A DNA stretch of 64,000 bases from Sipunculus nudus (lineage: Eukaryota > Annelida > Sipuncula > Golfingiida > Sipunculidae): contig CM049322.1 in NCBI GenBank assembly GCA_026874595.1, positions 22,727,400-22,791,399 of the forward strand, written 5' to 3'. This document shows, piece after piece, positions 37,415-50,099 of the stretch. Below the pieces are notes generated by a model. The model saw only the letters and a list, made by a program, of their open reading frames with translations, was not told the origin of the DNA and ran no database searches. How positions within the stretch are numbered: the stretch's first letter is position 1; every line of letters starts with the position of its first letter. Made by a program: the position numbers and the translations under genes.

Positions 37415-39451
37415 ATGCTCATTTCTTACTACCCTACCGTAATGACATTACTTACAGGTAAACATATTATAATCCTAAGACATACAGGGTATAAAAAGTC
37501 ACTTCGATCTGTGGCCAGGCTCATCTGGATACGAGACAAGTCACTCAATGTAGCTTTATCACAGATTTGTCAACAAAACATTTTGACCTGCCGTTCTGAG
37601 TGCACTCGTGTTCAGGATACCTGGAGGTAATATATGGTTGAGGCTCCTTGAGGTAGCGTCATATACCGGGACAACGAATCAATTAATATCGAGGGTGTGG
37701 AACAATGTGTCGTCACTCAGTTTATGTTTATGAATAAGCCATAGTTGCCCTTCCGTTTATGTAACATTTATACCAAGCTATTAACCAACTCAAAATAGAG
37801 ATTAACGGTTATATCGTAATCATCCTAGATGAGATTTTGCCCAGTGGGATGTAATGTCGTAAGGGGGGAGTATTTTAATGTTTTTTTTTTACTTTCACTC
37901 CATGAATTTTTTTTCATCATTCACTCGGAATAAAGGTCAGTGTGTAACTTATGTTAACTCACCGTCTCGGGGAATCCGATAAAGGCACGTATAAAAAAAA
38001 CTCTCGAAAGTTCTTATTTTTTTTTGGAAAACTTGTGAACGCTTTATGGAGAACTCATCTTTTTTAAACATATTACATTTTTTAAATTATAAATCATTCC
38101 CGAATTGTCATGGTTTAACAAGGTGTATAATGAGTACATTTTATGAAGCCTTGTTACTTTAAGTAACATGTTTAACTTTTATCACACAATTTTAAATGTA
38201 TGTGGATTTATCACCCTTCAGGAATGTACTTGGTAAGAAAATGCTTCCTTTAAAAGTAGTCACTCGCTTAAAACTTCAGAAACCTATCCCATTGATTTTT
38301 ATTCCACGGTTTCTGCTACTTAAACATCTATAAACTGCAACTGAAGGGGCGAAACACATCGTGTGCAGATAATGCTTGCCGTATGGAGTCTTACTGTACA
38401 GAATAATTTTGTAATCATTTCTTCACAGTGCTGGACGGGGCCAACCACCACGCGTAGGCTACAGATAACGCCAACTGTGGCCTGTTACAGTATATGCAGG
38501 GCTTCCTGCTATGTCTGAGATGGCCTTGTGTAATCATCTTCCAAACCCGGGCTACAGCGCCAAATTCTACCTCTCTTGCAGGTCTGTGATCTTTTCATGA
38601 AATAATTTATGAAATTAACTTTATTCCGCACAAATAAAATATTCTGCACCATTATATACCATTATATTTTAGATTGTTATAGTGCATATACATACACACA
38701 AACATACACACCCATATATATATATATATATATATAATTTATATGGAATGAATATATTAAATTATAGATAAAATAATTAATATCTTTATTTAAGTATCCA
38801 AAAAAATATTCAAGTGTATATACCGGTGATATTTTTCTTTTTGATAACTTAAAGTTATTCCAATAGTTATATTTAGTTTGAGATAATCGTGATATTCTCA
38901 GAAAACTCTAAGCCGGAGGCACCACCCATCCCTTCATGCACGCAATGTTTGACTGCATGGAAGATGTTCACAATTCATGACTGTTGGCAAGCAATAACCT
39001 GGTCATGGACAATGTACAGGACACGCTCAGGAAGGGCGAGGTGAGAGAGAGACAGAGACAGAGACGGAGGGAGATAAAAATGATAAATTTTTGAAAGCAT
39101 TACATGACAACTTATTAACAAATACAGACATGAAACATATGTGTACATAGACGCTTATTATACACGTACACAACAATAACACATAACCACAATGGGTGTA
39201 ACATATATGATTTAACGTACATATCTATGAGTATTTTTATGAATGGGTAAGGTAATAGATATACAAATATATGGCTATAAATTTACATATATATATATGG
39301 GAACATATGCATATACATTTATACGCATTATTATATACTTCATTTTACCTTATTTTACCTTTTGCAGCATTTTCATCTCACTCTTATTTTTTTCATATAT
39401 ACTTTTAAACTCTTGAAATTTTCTGTCAAATGAAACAGAGTGTCGCTATCA

Positions 39452-39483
<32 letters not shown>

Positions 39484-40887
39484 CGCAACAGCTGCTTATA
39501 TAAAGCATGGCACATATTCCTGCATAAGAGATGTATGTTTGTTCGGACGAAATAATTTTCTTTCACAACAAAGCTGATAATTTTGTTAAAGGTTTAAATT
39601 TTCATGGATAAAGCTCACGTTTATTCAGTTTAAAACTGACAATGTTTTCTGTTACCCCTTTCAGTCCAAGTCTAAATCCAAGTCCAAGGGCCAAACAAAA
39701 GGCAAGGTTTACGGCGTGGTGTAAGGGGGCGTGGGGCTGACTACTCACAACTCACCCATCCGCAAATCTTCTCCACGATTATTGGTTAATACTACATTCA
39801 CGCATGCGTAGATGGTTTGTGCTTTAACTTCTGAACTAATAGAAAAGTGCAGATCTGTCGACAAAATATTCAAGGTTTAATTTGTAGCTGAGAGCATTTA
39901 TTCTCTTTATAATATAAGTAGTTGGTGCATCTTATCAATCACATTACTATATGTCTCAGCATGTTTCTGGAACATTAAGATGATAAACATGCATGTATAC
40001 AATCATAAACATATTTGTATACTTTAGATTGTCTTAAGCACCAAATTCCGAGTTCAATTAAAAGGATTATTTTATTATTCACTGCTCCAGTAGCAGTATG
40101 ACAATTTGTATCATCTTTAGAAAATGATTCATGGACAAAATTCATACTCTTGCTGTTCTTTCGTTCCTGACCAGGATATGACGGAGTTATTCCTAACCTT
40201 TTTAATTATTCTCGTAATATATCCGCACATGTCAATGTGTTGATAATTTTTTTATTAAAGCTGAAGGTCAGACCTTACACGACACATGTGTCTATTGCGC
40301 TCAGTGTGAATTATCGAGTTCTAACAACCGACTGCATTTACAAGTCCAGAGTCCCTGGATAAGTCCTGGAGTTCAGTCCTGAATCACTGCAGACAAGGTA
40401 TATAGATGACTGGTCAGATGAACATGACTCTCACAGATGATCTTATGATAGCAGTTTAACTGTTAACATGTATAGGTAAACGAGGGCGCAGTCTTCTGTT
40501 TAACGTTTGAAGTGCAGATGTCAAACATCTTCCACAGATTAATAGCGGCTAAAAATGTAGGTATTGTTAGTACAGTACACATAATAAGATACTTATGTAT
40601 GTCAGTTGGTTAATGTTCAGAATTTACAACTGCTTTTTGTGCCATATCAATAAGCATCAAGCATGCGTTGTTTTTTAAACTGTATTTCTGTATAGCATCT
40701 GTTATTTTTAAATTATTTTACTAATTCTATTTTGTTGTTTGCAGCCAAATTCATCTCCTGGGCAGAAGTTGCCACTGGGTACATAGGTTACGTGCCTCCA
40801 AAAAGCAAGGAAAAAAAAACAAGGGAAAAAAACAAGGGAAAAAAAGAACAAGGGAAAGGGAAAGGGAAAGGGAAAGGAAAGAAATAA
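37415..40887 (+). pseudogene. KG-tail family pseudogene D (five broken exons)
   Basis: A plus-strand paralogue of gene B with all splice dinucleotides kept but a ruined frame. Exons: 37415-37457 (MLISYYPTVMTLLT, weak signal peptide), 38429-38581, 38902-39040, 39665-39814, 40745-40887. Exon 2 has an in-frame TAG nine codons in and a later frame change; its two halves match gene B exon 2 (NCG, LLC, LCNHLP). Exon 3 is 139 bp like gene B exon 3 and aligns without gaps; it has TAA at the third full codon and TGA exactly where B has Cys in EESC. Exon 4 starts SKSKSKSKGQTKGK, hits TAA at 39719-39721, and ends, in another frame, YYIHACVD like genes B and C. Exon 5 is open: KFISWAEVATG, then KGKGKGKGKK and stop. 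Probably a former duplicate; expression unknown. Confidence 0.75.
39441..39483. repeat. (GA)n microsatellite
   Basis: Fifteen or so GA units in intron 3 of pseudogene D. Confidence 0.9.
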
Positions 40888-41068
40888 TTTGGAAAAGAGT
40901 GACCTAAAGACAACATGGAATCATGACACAAGTATTGAGTGATGATGTTAGGATCAGAGACATGCACGGAAGACAATTGAAAAGGCTATGTTAATATATA
41001 ATTTTCTTATCCTTTGTGGCAATGCTTTGTACCAGCATAGAAGCCTTTATATGACATTAATCTTATTT

Positions 41069-41074
41069 AATAAA
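41069..41074 (+). terminator. Poly(A) signal downstream of pseudogene D
   Basis: AATAAA 182 bp after the exon 5 stop, followed by GT-rich sequence (GTATGTGTTAGCGTGTGTGC near 41125). It may be a relic. Confidence 0.45.
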
Positions 41075-41642
41075 AACGTTGTCGTCCATCCAGAGCAGTT
41101 CCAAATTGTGTCATATATGAATGTATGTGTTAGCGTGTGTGCGTAATCCACCCGATGCAGGATTTCCACGCGATTTTCTTTGATAACCACGATAGTCACA
41201 GTCGAGAACTAGTCGAATTGCCCACATCACTCCATCAGGGAGGCCATGAATGCTATAACTAAAACACTGACACAGGTATATACATAAGGAGAAGCACAGA
41301 AGATATTACTTAGAAGGATAACGGCAGTTTTGAAAATGATATGACACCCTTCAGAGTTTGACAGGATTCACATTCCGGACGTCACTGACGACCTTTGAAT
41401 GCACATGAAAACAGCTTTTATTACATTTTAAATCATATCAAATAAGTTTACTACAACAAGACAATAATTTATTGTTTATACTGTTTGACAAAATGTTTGA
41501 CAAAACGTCGTCCATTCAGTTTTATGGAATTACATTTGAAGCCTGATTGTATAACATTTGATGTCTTTCAGGCATGGTCTTTTTAATTTTTTCATAACAT
41601 ATGTATGTTTCACATTCAGCTGTTAGACCAAGTTATATTTAA

Positions 41643-43130
41643 CTAGAATACGGGTAGTCGACATGCGACTACATGTATTCGACATAATCAGAGTGAACAG
41701 GTGAAGTGAGGCATGGATTGAGTGGCAAGAGGAAATAGAGTGAGGTGTGTTGTATATTAGCATGCATGTCTGCAGCCGAAATGTGTATGTAGGTGGCGCC
41801 ACCTAACACAAAATCGAGAAAGCTGTCCAAGTTGTATACATATGCAAAATTTTGGGAAGATAAGTCAAACCACTACATGTATACGAGTTATTTTATCCAA
41901 CAGCAGACAAACAGAAAGATTTATGTAAAAATTGTGACAGGTGGCGCCACCAATTTTGTATATGATTAAGAACTATGTGAGATCTATACACATGCAAAAT
42001 TTCAGGGGGATATGTCCTACCTTTCCTGAGATATAAGCCTGAATGTCTGCAGCATTAACATTAATGTAGGTGCCACCTGCCAAAAAGTCGAGAAAGCTTA
42101 CCAAGATGTATAAACACGCAAAAGTTTAGGCAGATAAGTCAAACCACTACTGAGATATGAGTGATTTTAGCCCACAGCAGACAAACAGACGGACTCTGTG
42201 CAAAAATGATTGCAGGTGGCGCCACCAATTTTGTATACGATTAAGAGCTATGTGAGAACTGTACACATGCAACATTTTGGCCCAATCGGTCAAACGGTTC
42301 CCGAGATATGAGCTTTGATGTCTGCAGCGAAAACTAGAATATAGGTGGCGCCACCTGTCATAAAATCAAGAAAGCTGTCCAGGGTGTATAAACCTGCAAA
42401 ATTTAGGCAGATATGTCAAACCATTACCGAGATATGAGTGATTGTATCCAACGGCAGACAAACAGACGGACGATGTGCAAAAATGGTTGCACGTGGCGTA
42501 ACCACTTTGTGTATGATAAAGAGCTATTTGAGATCTATACACATGCAAATTTTCAGGAAGATACGTCAAACCAGTCCTGAGATATAAGCATGGATGTCTG
42601 CAGCGTGAACGTGTATGTAGGTGGCGCCACCTGTCATAAAATCAAGAAAGCTATCCAGGATGTATAGGAATGCCGAATTTCCGGTGAATTAGTCAAACCA
42701 CTGCAGAGATATGAGAGACTTAACCCAAGGCAGACGAACAGATGGACACTGTGCAAACATGGTTGCAGATGGCGCCACCATTTTTTGTGTATGTTATAAA
42801 GCTATCCAAGGGTTACATTTGTACATTTTTTTTTCCTGATGGGTCAAATGGTTCCTGAGATATGTGGGTTTATGTGTGGAAACAGACGCACAAATGAACG
42901 CTAGGCAGAGAAGAAAGGTTAGAGGTCAACGCCAATTGGTTAGGCACCAGTTCACATGTGACCCAATAATTGGTGTACGTTTCGGAAAAATCAGTCCAGT
43001 AGTCTCAGAGGGGTTCTCCGGATACGAACGCGGCGGCAGCTGAACCCGGTCAGAAACATAGTATCCGCAAAACTTAGTTTGGGCAGATACAATTATTATT
43101 GAAACCTTACTATAATCAAGGAGTGTAGTC
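41643..43130 (-). mobile_element. Non-autonomous Helitron, copy 2, with tandem subunits
   Basis: On the minus strand the 3' end is a hairpin (GTAGTCG/CGACTAC, 41654-41672), CCGTATT, then CTAG at 41646-41643 followed by T. The body carries eight units spaced alternately ~127 and ~147 bp, each with a GGTGGCGCCACC palindrome (~41795, 41942, 42069, 42218, 42345, 42490, 42620, 42770). Beyond the tandem core the sequence still matches copy 1 (CCGGAGAACCCCTCTGAGAC on minus near 43020). The 5' terminus is not resolved. Confidence 0.75.
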
Positions 43131-46100
43131 ACCCACCCGCGCCATGCCGGTCTAATGAATGCGCTAACGTCTCCTCTCTCTCCACGGATGGATTCGCGTC
43201 TTGGGGCTGTCCGCTGAGTACTTTAACTTCGTATTACATGTGGCCATAACAAATCCTGACAGACTCACTCCTACGGTATCTCCAAAAGAATTCAGGTGCC
43301 GCCATAATTTGTACAACTTAAACCCGGACATCCCATTCGAATGTCGAAAGTCGTTATGCAAATAATAAAACAAAAAGGGCACAGGTTTGCTTTAGTATTT
43401 AAAATACAAAATAAATGGCACGAACATATTGAAATAATTAGCGCCAAAAATAGTGCCAGATGCCACTTTAATCCTATAATAGAATTGATAAAGACAAGGT
43501 AATAGGTAAAATGTTATAAAAATAGACAGCGCCTCATAGCTAGTACAATTTACAAATCAAAAGTGAAAGAAATGGTAAAATGAATTTAAACGACCGGATA
43601 CTTCCCAGTTATATGATCAGCTATTCGTGAGAGTGTTTCCAGCTTGTGGACCTAATATGCTTTTCTGTAGGTCTGTGCATGAGAAAAATCTAAAGGTGAC
43701 ATAATGCTTGGTGAAAGATAAAAAGAGTGGTAGGATAGAAATAAACAATTATTTTGATAAACTAACTGTAGAAAAGGCCGCGTTGACATATCCGGTCACC
43801 TTTTGTTGTACTTTGTACACTGACAGGATGTGGCAAATTTAACGTACCAGGGGGTACCACCACATATCTTAGAACGTCCGTATAATGTCAGTCATATAAA
43901 AACCAAACTGCACATGTCTAGCATTACAGGCACTGGTAAAATATTCAAGTTAATAGCGTTGGCGCATATAAATATAAAGGAGATATATTCTGTGTTATAT
44001 CCTTATATACAATTCCAAGACAGTAGTTTCACTCATGAATATATAATATGATAAGGTACATTATTTTGGGATGCGTGTCTTTGCGTTCCTGTGTATCCAG
44101 GTCCTGATGCGGCTTACTACATTCCTTACATGGCGTATGATACCTCCGAAACTAAAATAAATCTTTGCCGCGTTTTCTTTAAAAAAAAATAAGACATTTC
44201 TTACAGAAGTGGTGTGAGGACAATCCCTTACACACAACAAAAACTTGTGTTTAAATTCATACAGCTTCTGTGAATGTGTGTTTACATCCTGTTGTGGCCT
44301 ATTAAATTACCCGATCTGACATGCTTTTACGGCCTACATAATAGTATTTTTTCTCCTGAACAAAATTGGATTAAAGCTAGGTGAACTTGCATCGCAAATA
44401 GATGAATCGCCCTATCTAATAACTTTTTTTTCTGACATGGTTTAAAAACAAATAATTTCTTTAACATTTATAAAAAAAAAAATAAGCCAAACAGCGCCCT
44501 TCTCACGGTGCACAGGCGGGTCGTTTGTTCACGTCCATGAGTATACTATATAACACAAACGCTCGTTGTCACGTAACATAATGAAAAGTGGTAACTTGCA
44601 TACATCAGATGAAGGCTGTATTTGGTATGATTCTGACTAACATTAAGAAATACAGTTAGAATGACAAAGATATACCAAGCTAGTTCCAAAGCGAATCTGG
44701 GTCACACATTTCAGAAATCATGATAACTCGCTAAAGAGCAGTGCTCATATATGTGAACAATTTATCTACATGTCTCAGATAGCATTCGGTGAAATTAACT
44801 CAATGGTCAACACGCAAACGTGCTAACAAATTCCACAAATGTTAATCAAGGTGATCTAAAATGTTAATCCTTTTGAGAGTTATATGCCAATGCTTTCCAT
44901 AGCATTGAATTAGAACATTACACAGTCAGAGCCCCGGGAGTTGCCGCTTTATCAGTTATTTATGGCATAAGTGGCCATATTCCTGTATACTTCATCAACA
45001 AAACGTAACCAACATCGAAAGCTTACATTTTTTTTTAAATATATTCCCATTCTTATTTATCATTAGCCTTCTTCAATTGTATATTTAGAGCAAAGCACTG
45101 TATATTTGTTTGTATTTAAAATGCCTCTTATTATTAACCAACAGGATATTGTCTCAACCAGTTTTTTATGAACTTGGTCGGTCACTGAAAACCAAGGTAG
45201 ACTTAACGGTTTAATCCTGTTAACTAGAAAAAATCATGCCTACAAAAAAAAGGCTTTATAGATGCTGTGCAAACCCCCAATCCCCGCCTCCACCCTTCTT
45301 TTTTAATTATTGAGACAATTCAATAAACGTCTTTGTTCATATATGCATAGTGCGTGATTCTTTGAAATTCTAAAGGGGTATTATAAAGTTAAATGTGTAG
45401 ATCATCAAGTGTTTGTCTTTTGTTTTTAATTTTTGTCACCGTAGACTCCAAGAAAAGTTGATCTGTGCTGAAACCGTTTCAGTATATCCCTATACCTCTG
45501 ACGAAAACACTTTTGTTCCACTTTCAGTAGAGTATGTCCATTATTAAAGGCACCCATTCCGAAATCCGATAGATAATTATAAAGTTTTACTCATCATAAA
45601 AATGAAACGCAAGTCCAACAGTGCATAGGCTGTCCTTTTTGATTATACCAACGTGTTCCTAAGATGCCGGCGCCTGTCAAAATGGCAGTAATTCAGACAC
45701 GTCCATCAAGGACATCTCAGTAGTTTGGAGATGATAAAAGATGGTGTTGCTTCACATGTTCTCACCAACATCAGGTAGTACGCAATCATACGCCTCGGGT
45801 CACATGTTCTCACCAACATCAGATAGTACGCAATCATACGCCTCGGGTCACATGGTTTTTTTCTGTTTGTAGCGCGTTTACTAACAGCTTGTTTACAGAA
45901 CCTTTCTTAATTAGCGGGAAATAACTGCTTTTCTTTAAAATGTACACAGCGTAAGACAGGAAGCGTACGAATTAACAAATAGAAAAGGTGTGTCGCTGAC
46001 TGTAGTAACCTCTCCTTATACTGTTATGAAGCGGCCGGGTGGATATTCATGGACCCTGTGTCACCGTTATCGTATTTTTATCATGCCCCTTAAATCCACC

Positions 46101-47261
46101 GGCCGTTTAGTAGCTCACATAGTGGATGTGCAGCTAACAAGGGTGATTCTGATAGTTTTAATTTTACATAATGTTAAACTTACAAGATTATTTCATGCAT
46201 CCTCAAAGTACAACTCATACACCCACAACCTCCCGGTAGCATGAATTTTCAACTGTTTTGGCTCGAAGAGAAAGCGTGTAGATACAGCTACATCAAGTTT
46301 ATGTATTTTGTGATTATGAATGCTACAAAATGTATATTGATGGACTTAATCCTGCTTCAAAACAGACAGTTGAATGAGCGTGTAAAATGGCCTATTCATT
46401 AATATTTCCTTTTATTTTGTATAGCACAATGTCACCATCTAGTGCAATGTAGGTAACTAAAACCTCATGACAAATTTTTATGTTATTGTTCATAATTGCT
46501 ATTTGATGGTGTAAAGTCGATAAAATAATGAAATTTGTCATAACAATCGTATAATTGTATAATCGTATAATTGGGACCCATAAATTTAAATGAATTTTAT
46601 GAACAGGCCAGGTTAAGTGTAAAGTCGTTTTGGACTGCCCCACCTATACCCCCCTCCCCTACCCCGTACTATACCTTCCAGCATCTATTTACTCACTGGT
46701 GTCGACATCTATTGCCAAGTTTGTGTACTATTATAATCCTGACATTAAATTCAAATTATCTTCTGCTGGTCTGTATAAATACATGTACCTTTAATAATTT
46801 GACCACTTAATACACTTTTATAATGGAACCGTTTGTGTCTGTTGAGTTTTATGCAATATTTTGCAATCACTCTTGTCTTCTCTTTACGCCCATATACACA
46901 TCTAGATTTATTTTTCCAAATAAAATGCAAAAAGAAACAACCTCCCCGTGTTTAACTATAAAAAGATCCCTTTATACAGAAGCTAGATTTCCTAATTTAA
47001 AAAACCCTCCCTTGCCTTTATACATCTTCAGATATTCTCTATTCTTCAACTTGAAGTCTTCATTAACGGCAAAGATGATGCATTTTTGTTTATTTTATTT
47101 AATTTGCTTTAGACACATGACTATGTATACATCTGGAATTGTAGAGGAGAAGTACAATACATTAGCCGACTAAAAACAAAAAAGAAAGTTTCATAAGATA
47201 TAATATTGCACATCCATGAAAAATACAAAAACATGTTTTGCACTACAAAGATTTAAACATG
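43131..47261. other. Intergenic, no gene recognised
   Basis: Low-complexity AT-rich sequence with no exon-like frames. It contains a perfect-looking 48-bp duplication (45752-45847) and a short inverted pair around 46030-46110 (GCGGCCGGGTGGAT and ATCCACCGGCCGT). Confidence 0.5.
45752..45847. repeat. Recent 48-bp tandem duplication
   Basis: TCACATGTTCTCACCAACAT plus 28 further bases is repeated head to tail with one mismatch (CAGGTAG versus CAGATAG). Confidence 0.95.
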
Positions 47262-47695
47262 CAGGTAATTTTCTAACAGTGTTGAAATTCCGCCCACTTT
47301 ACTAATTGAGCGACGTTTCCAAAAGCGCCATACCCACTCCTCTTCGAACGTATCCAAGATCACCCACCCACTCCCCTTCGACCGTATGCACGTATACAAC
47401 AGCCCCCCCCCCCCCCCCCCCCAACCCCCCCCCCCCCCCGCAGCCACGATTGACTTTACCCTAGAGCGCTTGGCCAACTACAACAAGTAATTTCTTACAG
47501 TGTGGTTATTCTGCCCACTCCCCTAACGACCATATCCAATAGCGTACCACCTACCCTTGTTACCCCCTCCCCCCACCCACCCCTCGTGACTCCATCCAAC
47601 AATTTCACGCCCCTTCCCCCCCCCCCCCACGTATCCTACTGCGCCTCGCCCATTCCCTTCATCCCGCTCCTGTTCCAAGTTTCATAGAATATGTA
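47262..47695. repeat. 225-bp duplication with long poly-C tracts
   Basis: Two diverged units start near 47262 (TTCTAACAGTGTTGAAATTC) and 47487 (TTCTTACAGTGTGGTTATTC), both with CGCCCACT or TGCCCACT and C-rich stretches. The first holds C runs of over 20 bases at 47402-47422. It adjoins the 3' end of the lectin gene. Confidence 0.7.
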
Positions 47696-47795
47696 GTAGC
47701 GCTTCATATATCTATTAACACGAAAGTTCCGAAGCATATTCAAGGACAGTTTATTATGCAGTGTTACGCGAGGGAGCCTCACAAATAGACCTGGC

Positions 47796-49826
47796 CTATG
47801 CATCACACGGAACGTCATTCCAGAGCCAGCTTTTCTTCCTCGACATCACCACACAATCTTCATCTCTGTTTCCAAATTTCCATTCGTTGTTTGGTTCAGA
47901 GGGAGCCCAGTCAGTGTAACTGAATTCAGCCAAAGAAGATTCCCAAAGCCAGTCTCCCTCCTTGCGCCTGTCATTACCTCCGAGCCAGTATCCTTCGCCT
48001 GTGTGCTCCGACAATTCTGTAGGATAAAACACATCAACAACCTAAGTTTTTGTTTTCGGGCCATAAAGACATTGTATATTCACATGTACAATCATATTAC
48101 CCGTTCGTATGTAGTTCACGTAGTCCTTGATAGATGGCGCTGCAAAGAACTTTTCGCAAAAAAAAAAGTTCAAATTGTAAATGACAACCTTAGGACACAC
48201 TTGGCATCGTTTTCGACAGTATAAGACTAAGAACGAGATGTTAATACAGATGTGTTTGTTATATTTATCAAAACAAATAGCATTGCTTTCCTGTAAGGGT
48301 AATACACTTTGCATTCAAAAGATATGGCTGAAAATACTATGACACCCACCAATTGTCTTGATTATATTTCGGAGATGTGCATTTTCTTCAGGACTGTCGA
48401 TATTGACCAAATCTGCATCAAGATTTTTACAATTTTTCCTGGCTTTCTCCAAGTCCATGATTTCGGTCACAAACTTGTGGCAAGTTGGATCCAAGTCGAG
48501 GATGCTTTTGTCATGACCGAATATTCTAAATCCAGGGGGACACAACACTAAAATAGGAATATAAATATTAAGTCGTTAATTTCCTATATATTATAGGTAC
48601 AGAGACAAGAATGCATTACTCACTGTAGAAGTAAGAGAAAAATGTGTTGAAGCGTTCATGTTCAACTTATATGACTATTCACCAAGATTCTAAAAAGAGA
48701 ACAGATGTTTTATTAATAATATTTTTTAAGCGATATTAGTCCCAAACACATAGAAAATTGAGCAAACTGCCCCTAGTCCTAAACAAAGAGCAGGGTGATT
48801 ATATTAAAATAATTTAAATTAAGATAGCACAATTGGCAAAATCCTCTGTATCTAAAGACAATCCAAAAGTTGTTTAAATTCATATTAGACCTCATTAGGT
48901 ATATATTATTTTAAACCAGGTACAGTGTATTTTCTAATAGCATACATATGTTTGAGATGTTCATTCAAGCATGGTTTTGTAACGATTGCAAATTATTTGA
49001 AAAGGTACACTATCTTAATCACCCAGTAACAGTGGAATAATCTTAAAAGTATATTCCAATATCTCGAACGTATCTTTTTTCTCTACTATGTGTCTTTCTC
49101 GTTGAAAATGAAATTTTAATCTTTTTATTGAATCAACATTTAAAATTTCAGTTTTAAGGAAGATAGAGACATGAACGAGGAAAAACCGAAAAACACTTTT
49201 GATAATGTCATGTAGTGTAATATTATTGGTCTGTTACTGACTGCTTAAAATAGCGGAATGTTTAAAATCAAAACAAAATTAAAATGTTAAAATATCATAT
49301 GAAAATGAATGAAATATTCATAAATATGGATACCATTAGGAAGAGCACTATAACAATTCCAATAATAAATACTTCATGGGTCTAACATGACTTTAAAACA
49401 ACCTTATTTATAAGGGTTTTTGCCTATATATTACCTTGCGTTTGAGCGGTACAACGGATGTTAAATGACAACTGTACAACTGGCTCATCTGTTTGCAGGA
49501 TACATTCATTGGGGTTCATTTTAGTCCCAGTGCATTTTGGGTAGTCAGAACGCTTGCATATTGCTTCGCATTGTCTGCGCGTAATTCCTGTCTTGTGAAC
49601 ACGTTTCAGGTCGAAAAGGTCGGTCCCTGTTGAAGCGATAACATGAACAATTTCGATTTCATAAAAATATATGAGTAGACTAGGAAAAGAACTGTTGCAT
49701 ACCATATTTAAATCATGGAAAATCTTCCATTTCTACTTCGAAATTTATCAACCATAAAAATATTAAAATGTAGTAGATACCTGATCCTGACTGAATGTAG
49801 AGCGTGCTCAGAAAGACAATCCACAT
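47796..49826 (-). CDS. Secreted PAN-like plus C-type lectin protein, truncated CRD
   Basis: Likely a soluble carbohydrate-binding protein, possibly immune. Exons (minus): 49826-49781 (signal peptide MWIVFLSTLYIQSGS), 49626-49435, 48547-48350, 48139-48101, 48016-47796; total 696 bp, 231 aa, every intron phase 1. Exon 2 encodes a five-Cys PAN/apple-like module (RRQCEAICKRSDYPKC). Exons 3-5 form a C-type lectin domain: CPPGF, TCHKFV, ARKNCKNLDADLV, YWLGG, DWAPSEPNNE with the EPN sugar/calcium motif (mannose type in known families), EDC, and WLWNDVPC with WND. The frame then meets TAG (47798-47796). Beyond it the same frame continues ARSICEAPSRNTA to a TAA at 47756-47754, so the canonical final ICE and its Cys are present but not translated. 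A recent nonsense allele, read-through or an assembly error are all possible. Confidence 0.88.
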
Positions 49827-49950
49827 TCCACGAAGCTTAAATGACAATGAATATATCAATGTGTATTACGCTGCTATTTACATATAGGCTAATTGTACTT
49901 TGTGTTACACCCATTATGTGCGTCTGTGTTGTTGGGTACGTATAAAATAA

Positions 49951-49992
<42 letters not shown>

Positions 49993-50048
49993 TTATTTCT
50001 GTATTTGTCAGTAAGTTTTCATGTTACGCTTTCAATAAAAATAATCAT

Positions 50049-50099
<51 letters not shown>

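Noticed and set aside
46029-46110. Short inverted repeat as a MITE
   Set aside because: Arms are about 14 bp with mismatch and the element would be only ~80 bp; insufficient evidence.
46823-47173. 116-codon plus-strand frame
   Set aside because: AT-rich, no splice context, no recognisable domain; likely chance.
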